Below, piece by piece: positions 6,456 to 13,940 of a stretch of DNA of 13,976 nt. Where the stretch lies: assembly GCA_964385505.1 (NCBI GenBank), contig CAYLPI010000094.1, positions 1 through 13,976 on the forward strand, in the 5' to 3' direction. A program made the position numbers and the translations under genes. This stretch comes from CAITSH01 sp964385505. GTDB taxonomy: Bacteria; Pseudomonadota; Gammaproteobacteria; Burkholderiales; SG8-39. How positions within the stretch are numbered: position 1 is the stretch's first letter; each line of letters opens with the position of its first letter. The notes under the pieces were generated by a model that saw only the letters and a list, made by a program, of their open reading frames with translations, ran no database searches and had not been told where the DNA came from.

Positions 6456-7658
6456 CTAGGAGTTTGGTGCAGGCGCGGGCGCCACCCGTTCGTGGCGACC
6501 GATGAGGATGCCGCCGCTGACGCCCACCAGCGCGCACGCCAGCATCACCCACAGCGCCGCGTCCCATGTGCCGCGCCAGGTCACCACCGCTGCGACCAGC
6601 GGCGGGCCGAAGAATATGCCGACATTGGCGATTTGCATCACCAGACCTTGCAGCGGTCCCGCTTCGGCCGGCGTGCGGGCGTAGCGCGCCGCACCGGAGA
6701 TCGCCGCCGCCGGCACCATGCCGGTGACCATGTTGTAGGCGAGCATCAGCGCGTAGCGCAGGCCGTCGGGCAGGCTGGTGGCAAAAATGCCTGCAAACAA
6801 CACGCTGGTGATGCAAAAGGTGCTGACGATAATGCGCCCGCGCAAGACGCCGCGCTGGATCAGCCAGCCGCCGAAGACGTTGCCGAAACAATTGCTGAAA
6901 ATCGCCAGCGCGGTGAGCATGGCCGCAGCGGTGGCGCCGACGTGGCTGACTTCCTGCAGGTAGGTCGGCAGCCAGATCAGCATCGAGACGTTTTGCGTGG
7001 TGTACACCGCGAACACCAGGCCGAGCAGCCAGGGCACCGGTTGCGACAGCGCGCTGCGAACGTGCGCGAGGGACGCCGATGCGGCGGGCCTCACCGCATC
7101 AAAGTGGCGGCGCTGCGAGGCGAGCAGCGCGGCGACGGCGACGGCGCAGACGCTGACCAGCAGCCACAACGGGCGCCAGCCGGTGTGGGCCAGCACCAGA
7201 GGCGAGAGCACGATGACGATGGCGCTGCCCAAGGGCATGTAGCTCGACCAGAAGCCGAAGGCGACACCGCGCTGCGCCGGAGCGGTGGCCATGACGATAA
7301 GGCCGGGCGCAGCGACGACGATGGCGATGAAACCCATGCCCTCGATGAGGCGCGAGGCGATCAGCACGCCCGCGCCGGGGGCGAGTGCGCCCAGCACGCC
7401 GCCGGCGGCGATGCAGCCGAGGCCGAACACGCAAAATCGCAATGCGCCGGCGCGGCCGGACAGCACACCGAATACGATGGCACTGACCATGGCGAGCGCA
7501 TTGAAGGCCGAGGCGAGCCAGCCGGCCTCGATCAGCGTCAGCCCCAGTTCGCGCTTTAGCAGCGGCAGCGCCGGCGATATCTTGGCAAAGGCGCAACCGC
7601 CGATTACACCGGCGGCGATTGCGGCGGCGACCGCAACCGGCCGTGTGATCTGCGGCAT
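6456..7658 (-). CDS. Major facilitator superfamily transporter (CynX/NimT-like)
   Basis: The 400-residue product is hydrophobic throughout, with about 12 membrane segments and a size normal for MFS. It starts MPQITRPVAVAAAIAAGVIG, has the loop 2-3 signature region in weak form (FGVLSGRAGALR), and shows conserved-looking helices such as RLIEGMGFIAIVVAAPGLIV and WSSYMPLGSAIVIVLSP. The WSSYMPLG/GWRPLW pattern is like the cyanate/nitroimidazole-type subgroup. ATG 7658 lies 3 bp after the stop of the TRAP permease gene with no strong ribosome binding site, so translation is probably coupled. Being last in the transport operon, it may export a by-product or act as a second importer for the same pathway. 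The substrate is unknown. Confidence 0.9.
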   Translation of the reverse strand: MPQITRPVAVAAAIAAGVIGGCAFAKISPALPLLKRELGLTLIEAGWLASAFNALAMVSAIVFGVLSGRAGALRFCVFGLGCIAAGGVLGALAPGAGVLIASRLIEGMGFIAIVVAAPGLIVMATAPAQRGVAFGFWSSYMPLGSAIVIVLSPLVLAHTGWRPLWLLVSVCAVAVAALLASQRRHFDAVRPAASASLAHVRSALSQPVPWLLGLVFAVYTTQNVSMLIWLPTYLQEVSHVGATAAAMLTALAIFSNCFGNVFGGWLIQRGVLRGRIIVSTFCITSVLFAGIFATSLPDGLRYALMLAYNMVTGMVPAAAISGAARYARTPAEAGPLQGLVMQIANVGIFFGPPLVAAVVTWRGTWDAALWVMLACALVGVSGGILIGRHERVAPAPAPNS

Positions 7659-7661
7659 GGT

Positions 7662-9518
7662 TCAGTGCGGGGTCGTCGCGCCGGCGCGCTGCGGCTTGCC
7701 CAGCAACTGCACGGCCAGTACCGTGCCGAGCAGGGCGACGCCGATGAGGTCGGTGACCCAGCCCGGCTTGATCAGCAGCAGCGCGGCGATGACCAGCACC
7801 GCGCGCTGCCACGCGCTGCACGGCCGTGCGAGGTAACCGAACAGGCCGGCGGCGAGCGTGATGCAGCCGACGGTGGCGCTCACCACGGCACTGGCCACCG
7901 CGGTCCATTCGCCTATCATCAGCAGCGCCGGTTCATAAACAAACATGAAGGGCACGATGAAGCCGGCCGAGCCGATGCGCACCGCCTGCCAGCCGGCGTG
8001 CCACATATTGGCCTTGGCGAGGCCGGCGGCGGCGAATACCGCCAGCGCCACCGGTGGCGTGATGGCCGACAACACCGCGAAGTAGAGCGCAAACATGTGC
8101 GCCGCCGGAATCGCCACTCCGAGCTTGATCAAGGCGGGCACCAGCAGCGACACCATGACGATGTAGGCCGGTGTGGTCGGCATGCCCATGCCGAGCACGA
8201 TGCCCGCGACCGCGGTGAGCATCAGCGCCAGCAGCAGGCTGTTCTGCGACAACGCCACCACGCCCTGGGTGAAGGTGATGCCAAGTCCCGTAAGTGCGAT
8301 GACGCCGATGACGATGCCGGCGCAGGCGCAGGCCATGGCCACGGCCAGCGCGTCTTTTGCGCCGCCCTCCATGGCCTCGATGACGCTGCGCCAGCCGATG
8401 CCCTCGCGCGTGGATTTGCGCATCAGCGCGATCGGCAGGCAGGAGATGGCGCCGACGAGGGCGCACAGCGGCGCCGAGTAGGACATCGACATGCCGCCAA
8501 GCACGATCAGGATGGGGATGAAGAGGTGGCCGCGTTCGCGCATCACGGCACCGAGGCGCGGCAATTCGGATCTGGGCACGCCCATCAGGCCGACGCGCTT
8601 GGCCTCAAAGTGCACCGCCGCGAACACCGCGACATAGAACAGCAGCGCCGGAATCCAGGCCCACACCGTGACCTGAAAGTAGCTTACCGCGAGGTACTCG
8701 GCCATGACAAAGGCGGCGGCGCCCATGATGGGCGGCATGATCTGGCCGCCGGTCGAGGCGGTGGCCTCGACGCCGGCGGCAAAGGCCGGCGTGAAGCCCG
8801 AGCGCTTCATCAGCGGAATGGTCATCGGGCCGTCCACCATGACGTTGGCGACGGCGCTGCCCGAAATGGTGCCGAACAGGCTCGAACTCACCACCGAAAC
8901 CTTGCCCGGGCCGCCGGCGGTATGGCCGGTTATGGCGAGGGCGAAGTCCATGAACAGTTTGCCGGTGCCGGATTTTTCCATGAAGCTGCCGAACAGCACG
9001 AACACGATGACGTAGGCGGCCGACACGCCCAGCGTGGAACCGAAAATGCCTTCGGTGGACAGGTAAAGCTGCTCGAGCAGTATCTGCGCCTTGATCTCGG
9101 TGCCGAACACGGTGTAGGCGAGAAAGACCAGCGCGGTGACCGGCAGCGCCCAGCCGATGACCCGGCGCGTGGCATCGAGCACCAGCAGCACCGCGAGCAC
9201 CGCCATGGACTTGTCCCAGACGGTGAGGTCGTCGATGTAGATGATGCGGTTGGTGATGCTCTCGTAGGTGAGGAAGATGTGGCCGACCATGGCGATGCTG
9301 GCGGCGATGAGCAGGCCGTCCAGCCACAGCAGGCGGCGCACGCCGTCTTTTTGCGCCGCCGGGAACAGCAGGTATACAAGGCACAGCGCGAACAACAGGT
9401 GGGTGCCACGAAAAATCAGCGCCTCGGGCGGCGAGAAGGCGATCGCCCACATGTGGTAGAGCGACATCGAAACGGCGACGATGCCTGCGGTGCAGCGGAT
9501 TGCGCCCGGAAGGGTCAT
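7662..9518 (-). CDS. TRAP transporter fused permease (4TM plus 12TM, TAXI-associated)
   Basis: This 618-residue membrane protein combines the small (DctQ-like, about residues 1-150) and large (DctM-like) permease parts, as is usual for TAXI-type TRAP systems. Family landmarks include FLTYESITNRIIYIDDLTVWDK near the N-terminus. The DctM core has SSSLFGTISGSAVANVMVDGPMTIPLMKRSGF and EATASTGGQIMPPIMGAAAFVMAEYL, and a second half has GIVLGMGMPTTPAYIVM. The reaction is sodium- or proton-driven import of a ligand delivered by the binding protein encoded immediately upstream. ATG 9518 has AGGA 8 nt upstream. A terminator-like hairpin lies between it and the binding-protein gene. The MFS gene follows after 3 bp. 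Confidence 0.94.
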   Translation of the reverse strand: MTLPGAIRCTAGIVAVSMSLYHMWAIAFSPPEALIFRGTHLLFALCLVYLLFPAAQKDGVRRLLWLDGLLIAASIAMVGHIFLTYESITNRIIYIDDLTVWDKSMAVLAVLLVLDATRRVIGWALPVTALVFLAYTVFGTEIKAQILLEQLYLSTEGIFGSTLGVSAAYVIVFVLFGSFMEKSGTGKLFMDFALAITGHTAGGPGKVSVVSSSLFGTISGSAVANVMVDGPMTIPLMKRSGFTPAFAAGVEATASTGGQIMPPIMGAAAFVMAEYLAVSYFQVTVWAWIPALLFYVAVFAAVHFEAKRVGLMGVPRSELPRLGAVMRERGHLFIPILIVLGGMSMSYSAPLCALVGAISCLPIALMRKSTREGIGWRSVIEAMEGGAKDALAVAMACACAGIVIGVIALTGLGITFTQGVVALSQNSLLLALMLTAVAGIVLGMGMPTTPAYIVMVSLLVPALIKLGVAIPAAHMFALYFAVLSAITPPVALAVFAAAGLAKANMWHAGWQAVRIGSAGFIVPFMFVYEPALLMIGEWTAVASAVVSATVGCITLAAGLFGYLARPCSAWQRAVLVIAALLLIKPGWVTDLIGVALLGTVLAVQLLGKPQRAGATTPH

Positions 9519-9530
9519 GGCATGGGTCCT

Positions 9531-9563
9531 GAAAAGAAAATCCCCCCGCAGTACGGCGGGGGG
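9531..9563 (-). terminator. Intercistronic hairpin between TAXI binding protein and permease
   Basis: On the minus strand CCCCCCGC (9563-9556) pairs perfectly with GCGGGGGG (9549-9542) around a 6-nt loop, followed by ATTTTCTTTT (9541-9532). It resembles a leaky intrinsic terminator or RNA-stabilising stem. It lies just ahead of the permease ribosome binding site (AGGA at 9530-9527). Its likely effect is more binding protein than permease. Confidence 0.75.
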
Positions 9564-9595
9564 ATGTTTTACGGAGGCATGTGCGGCGTGCCGCC

Positions 9596-10549
9596 TTACA
9601 TTGCCCCGACTTCTTTATAGAACTTCACCGCGCCCGGGTGGAAGGGCACGCCGACATCCTCGGCCATCATCTTGGGCGTCAGGCCCTCCATTGCCTTGTT
9701 GATCGACACCAGGTCTTGCATGTTGGCGACGATGGTCTTGACCATGGTATAGACCTGTTGCTCGGGCAGCGAACAGGCGGCGACGAGGTGGGCCGAATAG
9801 ACGATGGCATCGACATCCTTGTCCTGCTTCGGATAGGTGCCGGCCTTGATCACGCCCTTGGTATAGCCGGGATTGATCTTTTTCATTGCCGCGACCTCGC
9901 CCGCCGTGACCGGGATCATCTTGATGTCGCGGCCGGCGGCGACATCCATCACCGAGGAGGCGGGGATGGTGGTGCCGAGCGTGAACACCTGGGCGTGGCC
10001 GTCCTTGAGCATCGAGGCGGCGTCGGTGTACGAGTTGACGAAGCTCACCTTGGTGGTCTGGGTGTTGAGGCCGGCGATGCGCAGCATGTGCTGCGAAATG
10101 AGCTCGGCGGTGTTGCCCTTGGGCTGCACCGCAAGGGACTTGCCCTTCATGTCGCCGAGGCCGTTGATGCCGGCGCTGGCGAGCGCGACGATCTGGAAGT
10201 ACTGCGGATACAGGTTGGCGACCTGGCAGACCTTGGTCACCTTTTGCGGATAGGGCGGCGCGCCGTTGATGCCGTCCACCGAGGTGATGCTGTTGCCGAA
10301 GCCGACGTCGGCCTTGCCCTCGTCGATGCCGCGGATGTTGGCAATGCCGGCCCCGGGCAGCGTCTGCACGCTGAGGCCGGGGATGGCTTTTTCCCACATG
10401 TTCTTGAACGAACCGGCAAGCGGCACCCAGACGCCGCCCTGCGGGCCCGTCATGATGCGAAGGTCTGCTGCTGCGGCGCTGCCGGCGAAGGCGCTGATGC
10501 CGGCGGCGATGGCAATGCTGCCAATGGAGCCAAGGGTTTTGCTGATCAT
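9596..10549 (-). CDS. TAXI-family TRAP transporter solute-binding protein
   Basis: The 317-residue periplasmic protein has a signal peptide (MISKTLGSIGSIAIAAGISA, then FAGSAAAA, cleavage near residue 27). The mature start DLRIMTGPQGGVWVPLAGSF has the glycine-rich opening typical of TAXI proteins. Other family features are GAGIANIRGIDEGKADVGF, GKSLAVQPKGNTAELISQHM and a late MVKTIVANMQDLVSINKAM. It should capture a small carboxylate or amino-acid-like ligand and hand it to the fused permease encoded next. ATG 10549 is chosen because AGGAGG sits 4 nt upstream. The frame opens 48 codons earlier (10693), but that extension is Arg/Pro-rich repeat sequence and would bury the signal peptide. TAXI binding proteins and fused permeases normally occur together, as here. 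Confidence 0.94.
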   Translation of the reverse strand: MISKTLGSIGSIAIAAGISAFAGSAAAADLRIMTGPQGGVWVPLAGSFKNMWEKAIPGLSVQTLPGAGIANIRGIDEGKADVGFGNSITSVDGINGAPPYPQKVTKVCQVANLYPQYFQIVALASAGINGLGDMKGKSLAVQPKGNTAELISQHMLRIAGLNTQTTKVSFVNSYTDAASMLKDGHAQVFTLGTTIPASSVMDVAAGRDIKMIPVTAGEVAAMKKINPGYTKGVIKAGTYPKQDKDVDAIVYSAHLVAACSLPEQQVYTMVKTIVANMQDLVSINKAMEGLTPKMMAEDVGVPFHPGAVKFYKEVGAM

Positions 10550-10553
10550 GTTT

Positions 10554-10559
10554 CCTCCT
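10554..10559 (-). promoter_or_regulatory. Ribosome binding site fixing the TAXI protein start
   Basis: AGGAGG on the minus strand followed by AAAC and ATG 10549 is a consensus site. It excludes the 48-codon upstream extension. Confidence 0.85.
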
Positions 10560-10620
10560 GTGTCGAAAAGAACTGCCTTTGCCGGGCGCGGCCTCTGTCG
10601 GGGCCGTTTTGTCCCGGCGC

Positions 10621-10679
10621 CACCTGCCGCCACCTGCCGCCAATTAGGGGTGCGCCTGCAAAAGGGGTGCGCCTGCAAA
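10621..10679. repeat. Two adjacent tandem duplications (10 bp and 17 bp)
   Basis: CACCTGCCGC is repeated head to tail at 10621-10630 and 10631-10640. AGGGGTGCGCCTGCAAA is then repeated exactly at 10646-10662 and 10663-10679. Both lie in the 147-bp spacer between the Ldh2-family gene and the TAXI gene. They could be slippage products, or paired regulator sites upstream of the transporter. Confidence 0.9.
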
Positions 10680-10696
10680 TCCCAGTATGGCACAGC

Positions 10697-11758
10697 CTAA
10701 ATAAGCCAGGGTGCCCCGGCGTTTGCGGCGATGGCCTTCAACTGGCCGGTCAGCATGTCGGGCAGCGGCACGCCGTTGACGAGGCGGTCTTTCATCGCCG
10801 CCTGTTCCGGGTCGCCGGCGACCAGCACCGGCCGGCCCGCTTCGGTCGGGCGCGTCGCGCGCAGCGCTTCGATCATGTCGTCGAGGTCGTCCTCGAACTC
10901 GCCCTCGTCGCGAAAGGCATCCGGGTCGATGGCAAGGAAAAAGTGCCCGATGTTGTTGTGCTGCTCGCCCGGATGGCGCGCCTCGCGCGTCGGCGCATAC
11001 CAGGCGCCGGGCACCATCGAGCACAGCACTTCAACCATTGCGGCAAGGCCGTAGCCCTTGTGGCTGCCCATGGTGCGGGTTGCACCGAGTGGCGTCAGCA
11101 GCACTTTTTGCAGCGCGAGCGCCGGGTCGGTGACCGGATTGCCGGCGGCGTCGAGTGCCCAGCCCTCGGGCACGCTCTTGCCGTTGAGGTTGGCAACCTT
11201 GAGTTTGCCCACGGCGGCGGTGCTGGTGGCCATGTCGAGGTAGAACATCGGGTGCTTTTTGCCCGGTGCGGCGAAGGCGATCGGGTTGGTGCCGAACATC
11301 GGCTCGGCGGCGAAGGTCGGCACCACCACCGCATGCCAGACCGAGGTGAAGGACATGCCGATGAGGCCGGCCTCGGCCGCCATCAGCGCATAGGCGCCGG
11401 CCGAACCGTAATGATTGGACTGCTTGACCGCCACCGCGGCGAGGCCGCTTTTTTTGCATTTGGCGATGGCCAGTTCCATCGCCTGCGTCGCCGGTACGTG
11501 GCCAAGCGCATGGTCGGCGTCGAGCAGCGCCGTGACCGGCGACTGGCGCAGTACGCGAATCTCCGGCCGCACGTTGATGAGGCCGGCGGCGAATTGCTCC
11601 GAGTAGAGCTGCATCATCGTCGCGCCGTGCGAGTCGATACCGCGGATGTCGGCCGCGCCCATGCGCTCGGCGGTGGTGCGGGCATGCGCCTCGCTCATGC
11701 CCCAGGCGGTGAATATCGCGACGAGCTGGGCTTTGAGGGTGTCGAAGGGGACGCGCAT
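10697..11758 (-). CDS. Ldh2-family NAD(P)-dependent 2-hydroxyacid dehydrogenase
   Basis: This cytoplasmic 353-residue enzyme belongs to the malate/L-lactate/sulfolactate dehydrogenase family, which is unrelated in fold to classical lactate dehydrogenase. Signature stretches are IDSHGA (41-46, with His44 as the probable catalytic acid/base), NHYGSAGAYA (115-124), FGTNPIAFAAP (155-165), DMATSTAAVGK (175-185) and GSHKGYGLA (231-239). Members reversibly oxidise (S)- or sometimes (R)-2-hydroxyacids to 2-oxoacids, including malate, lactate, ureidoglycolate, sulfolactate and delta-pyrroline carboxylate-type substrates. Length is normal. It lies directly upstream of the TAXI transporter and downstream of gap 2 with its palindrome, so it may be the first gene of the transport operon. 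Exact substrate and cofactor cannot be read from sequence. Confidence 0.93.
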   Translation of the reverse strand: MRVPFDTLKAQLVAIFTAWGMSEAHARTTAERMGAADIRGIDSHGATMMQLYSEQFAAGLINVRPEIRVLRQSPVTALLDADHALGHVPATQAMELAIAKCKKSGLAAVAVKQSNHYGSAGAYALMAAEAGLIGMSFTSVWHAVVVPTFAAEPMFGTNPIAFAAPGKKHPMFYLDMATSTAAVGKLKVANLNGKSVPEGWALDAAGNPVTDPALALQKVLLTPLGATRTMGSHKGYGLAAMVEVLCSMVPGAWYAPTREARHPGEQHNNIGHFFLAIDPDAFRDEGEFEDDLDDMIEALRATRPTEAGRPVLVAGDPEQAAMKDRLVNGVPLPDMLTGQLKAIAANAGAPWLI

Positions 11759-11834
11759 GGGCAGGCCTTTAGCGTAAATTCAACGAAATCGTTTTTTAGA
11801 ACCCGCGCCGGGCGGACATTTCAGGTCGATTGTG

Positions 11835-11850
11835 GTGACAAATTTGTCAC
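11835..11850. promoter_or_regulatory. Perfect 16-bp palindrome, candidate operator
   Basis: GTGACAAATTTGTCAC is fully self-complementary and sits 77 bp upstream of the Ldh2-family start codon, next to the assembly gap. A related half-site TTGTCACC lies across the gap at 11966-11973, and TATTGT occurs twice beside it (11955-11960 and 11964-11969). The symmetry and AT-rich centre fit a dimeric repressor or activator site controlling the dehydrogenase/transporter operon. No regulator gene is in the window and the regulator family cannot be named. Confidence 0.65.
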
Positions 11851-11854
11851 TATT

Positions 11855-11954
11855 NNNNNNNNNNNNNNNNNNNNNNNNNNNNNNNNNNNNNNNNNNNNNN
11901 NNNNNNNNNNNNNNNNNNNNNNNNNNNNNNNNNNNNNNNNNNNNNNNNNNNNNN
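11855..11954. other. Assembly gap (100 N) in an intergenic region
   Basis: There are exactly 100 N between the Ldh2-family gene and the D-2-hydroxyacid dehydrogenase gene. Flanking ends share only TATT, so the true gap length is unknown. The flanks carry inverted copies of GGTGACAA (11834-11841 and, reversed, 11966-11973), which may have broken the assembly. Confidence 0.9.
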
Positions 11955-11998
11955 TATTGTAAATATTGTCACCATCGCCGCCGTGGAGCAGCCGCCGT

Positions 11999-12937
11999 TC
12001 AATACACCGGCGTCAACACCGGCTTGCCGGAGAAATGCGCCACCAGGTTGTCCACGGTGAGGTTGCCCATGGCGGTGCGCGTTTCGTGCGTGGCGCTGGC
12101 GACGTGCGGTTGCAGCAGCACGTTGTCGAGGGCCCAGAAGGCCTCGTCCATTTTCGGTTCCTGCTCGAACACATCGAGTGCGGCGGCGCCGAGCGACTTG
12201 TCCTGCAGGCACTGCAACAGCGCGGCTTCGTCGATGACCGAGCCGCGTGCGACGTTGATCAAAAACCCCTTCGGGCCGAGCGCCTTGATGACCTCTTCAT
12301 TGACGAGGTGGAAGGTGTCCTTGCCGCCGGGCGTGATGACGATCATGAAGTCGCAGTTTTTCGCCAGTTCGAGTGCGCTGGGAAAATAGGCGTAGGGCGC
12401 GCCGGTCACCTTGTTGCGGCTGTGGTAGCGGATGTCCATGTCGAAGGCCGCGGCGCGCCTGGCGATGGCGCCGCCGATGCGGCCATAGCCCAGTATGCCG
12501 AGGCGCTTGTGCGAAACGCTGGTGGCGAGCGGCATCGGACCCTTGAGCCATTTTCCGGCGCGCACATAGCCGTCGCCCCGGACGATGTTGCGGGCCACCG
12601 CGATCATCAGGCCGATGGCGATGTCGGCAACGCAGTCGTTGAGCACCGCCGGCGTGTTGGTCACCGGGATCTTGCGCCGCCTGGCCGTATCGACATCGAC
12701 CTCGTCGTAGCCGACGCCGAAGCAGGAGATGATCTCGAGCCTTGGAAGCGCGTCGATCAGCGCGCCGGGCGCGCCGTACTTGATGGCGGTGGCAATGCCG
12801 CGGATGCGGCCTCCGACCGCCTTCAACATGGCGTCCTTGTCGGGGGCGAGCCACAGCTTGTGCGTGCTGAACTCGGCATCGAGCCGCTTGAGCGCGCTGC
12901 TGTGCATGGGGCCGACGACAAGGATGTCAGGTTTCAT
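11999..12937 (-). CDS. D-2-hydroxyacid dehydrogenase (glyoxylate/hydroxypyruvate reductase-like)
   Basis: This 312-residue cytoplasmic oxidoreductase shows the full family pattern. The dinucleotide motif is LGYGRIGGAIA (149-159) in the Rossmann domain. The catalytic Arg is in NVARGSVID (R231), Glu in FEQEP (E260) and the acid/base His in LQPHVASATHET (H278). The residues after the second strand are HSRNK (172-176) in place of the acidic residue of strictly NAD-dependent members, which suggests NADP(H) preference. It reduces 2-oxoacids to, or oxidises, D-2-hydroxyacids. It lies 240 bp upstream of the Ldh2-family gene on the same strand, an arrangement that offers two opposite stereospecificities toward one 2-oxoacid. 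The sequence before ATG 12937 has no strong ribosome binding site (AGAAAAACC). The exact substrate is unknown. Confidence 0.93.
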   Translation of the reverse strand: MKPDILVVGPMHSSALKRLDAEFSTHKLWLAPDKDAMLKAVGGRIRGIATAIKYGAPGALIDALPRLEIISCFGVGYDEVDVDTARRRKIPVTNTPAVLNDCVADIAIGLMIAVARNIVRGDGYVRAGKWLKGPMPLATSVSHKRLGILGYGRIGGAIARRAAAFDMDIRYHSRNKVTGAPYAYFPSALELAKNCDFMIVITPGGKDTFHLVNEEVIKALGPKGFLINVARGSVIDEAALLQCLQDKSLGAAALDVFEQEPKMDEAFWALDNVLLQPHVASATHETRTAMGNLTVDNLVAHFSGKPVLTPVY

Positions 12938-12981
12938 GGTTTTTCTGGGCGGGTGGCAGGTGAAAGATCAACAGCGTTTAC

Positions 12982-13149
12982 CACAGAGGGCACAGAGAAC
13001 ACGGAGAAAATACGTTACAAAGCACATGTCATTCCGAGGCTGAAGGCCGAGCAATCTGCTATTGCTTCAAAAAGCAGATTCCTCGCGGTGCTCGGAATGA
13101 CGGGGTCTGAGCGCATCCTGATTTTTTCGGGGTCTCAGTGCCCTCTGTG
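12982..13149. repeat. Nested inverted-repeat element (MITE/REP-like)
   Basis: Three concentric inverted repeats share one centre. Outer arms are CACAGAGGGCAC (12982-12993) and its complement (13138-13149). Middle arms are GTCATTCCGAG (13028-13038) and its complement (13091-13101). Inner arms are AATCTGCT (13053-13060) and its complement (13073-13080), extended by GAG/CTC. The CATTCCGAG...CTCGGAATG and CACAGAGG motifs resemble widely dispersed bacterial intergenic palindromes. No transposase is present. It fills the spacer between the aldolase and D-2-hydroxyacid dehydrogenase genes and would form a long stem in their transcript. Confidence 0.88.
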
Positions 13150-13175
13150 ATCTTTAGTGTTGCAAGCCTTTGGGT

Positions 13176-13940
13176 TCAGCTTTTGAATTTCGCGGCCAGC
13201 GCGTCGGTGGCGCGCGCCAGCAGGCCGACGTCGGCGCCGACGGCGGTAAAGAGGCAACCCTCGCCTATCCAGCGTTTTGCGTCAGCCTCGACACCGGTAA
13301 GGATGCCCGGCGCCTTGCCGGCCTTCCTGATGCGGCGGATGGCCTCGTCGATGATGGGCATCACCTTCGGATTGTTGGTCTCGCCCATGTAGCCGAGCGA
13401 GGCGTGCAGGTCGGCCGGACCGATGAATACGCCGTCCACGCCGTCAACTGCGGCGATTTTTTCGAGGTTGTCGAGGCCGGCCTGGTTTTCGATTTGCAGC
13501 AATACGCAGATTTCATCCTGCGCGCGCCTGGGGTAGTCCTTGACGCGGCCAAAGCGCGTCGCGCGCGTGGTGCCGGCGACACCGCGCACGCCCGCGGGCG
13601 GGTAGCGCGTGTAGGCGACGGCGCGTTTGGCCTCTTCTTCATTCTGGATGAACGGAATCAGCAGCGACTGCGCGCCGATGTCGAGGTAGCGCTTGATGGT
13701 GACCATATCGTTCCATGGCACGCGCACCACCGGGTGCGAGTGATAGGGCGCCGCCGCCTGCAACTGCGTGAACACCGACTCGATGTCGTTGGGCGAGTGC
13801 TCGGTGTCGAACAGCAGCCAGTCAAAACCTGCGCCGGCAACGACTTCGACGGCGAAGTGGTTGGACAGGCTGCACCACAGCCCGATCTGTTGCTGGTTGG
13901 CCTTGATCGCCTGCTTGAACTTGTTGACTGGAATGTCCAC
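13176..13940 (-). CDS. HpcH/HpaI-family class II aldolase
   Basis: The 254-residue product matches 4-hydroxy-2-oxo-heptanedioate/2-keto-3-deoxy-L-rhamnonate-type aldolases in length and motifs. Catalytic His is in FDTEH (H48), substrate-binding Arg in VVRVPW (R73), the R119 region is YPPAGVRGV, and metal ligands are Glu in LLQIEN (E151) and Asp in IGPADL (D177). These divalent-metal enzymes cleave 4-hydroxy-2-oxoacids to pyruvate plus an aldehyde, with broad aldehyde tolerance. The start is GTG 13940, supported by GGGGAG ending 5 nt upstream. It is the first gene seen of the right-hand minus-strand set. The dehydrogenase downstream could supply or consume its 2-oxoacid. Natural substrate is not assignable. 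Confidence 0.93.
   Translation of the reverse strand: MDIPVNKFKQAIKANQQQIGLWCSLSNHFAVEVVAGAGFDWLLFDTEHSPNDIESVFTQLQAAAPYHSHPVVRVPWNDMVTIKRYLDIGAQSLLIPFIQNEEEAKRAVAYTRYPPAGVRGVAGTTRATRFGRVKDYPRRAQDEICVLLQIENQAGLDNLEKIAAVDGVDGVFIGPADLHASLGYMGETNNPKVMPIIDEAIRRIRKAGKAPGILTGVEADAKRWIGEGCLFTAVGADVGLLARATDALAAKFKS

Noticed and set aside
6428..6456. Possible terminator after the MFS gene
   Set aside because: GTTTTTGT and ACAAAAC can pair only with a bulge, are AT-rich and lack a following T-run.
7665..9620. 651-codon plus-strand frame opposite the TRAP permease
   Set aside because: It is rich in Gly, Arg, His and Asp and has no recognisable motif. It is the antisense shadow of the permease gene, common in GC-rich DNA.
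10550..10693. 48-codon N-terminal extension of the TAXI binding protein
   Set aside because: It is encoded by tandem repeats, would precede the signal peptide, and the ATG at 10549 has a consensus ribosome binding site.
11782..11793. Short palindrome AACGA-AA-TCGTT before the Ldh2-family gene
   Set aside because: Five-base arms are easily reached by chance; noted only because of the nearby 16-bp palindrome.
9581..11962. 793-codon plus-strand frame running into gap 2
   Set aside because: It is antisense to the TAXI and Ldh2-family genes, which have clear family motifs; the frame is low-complexity and extends into N.
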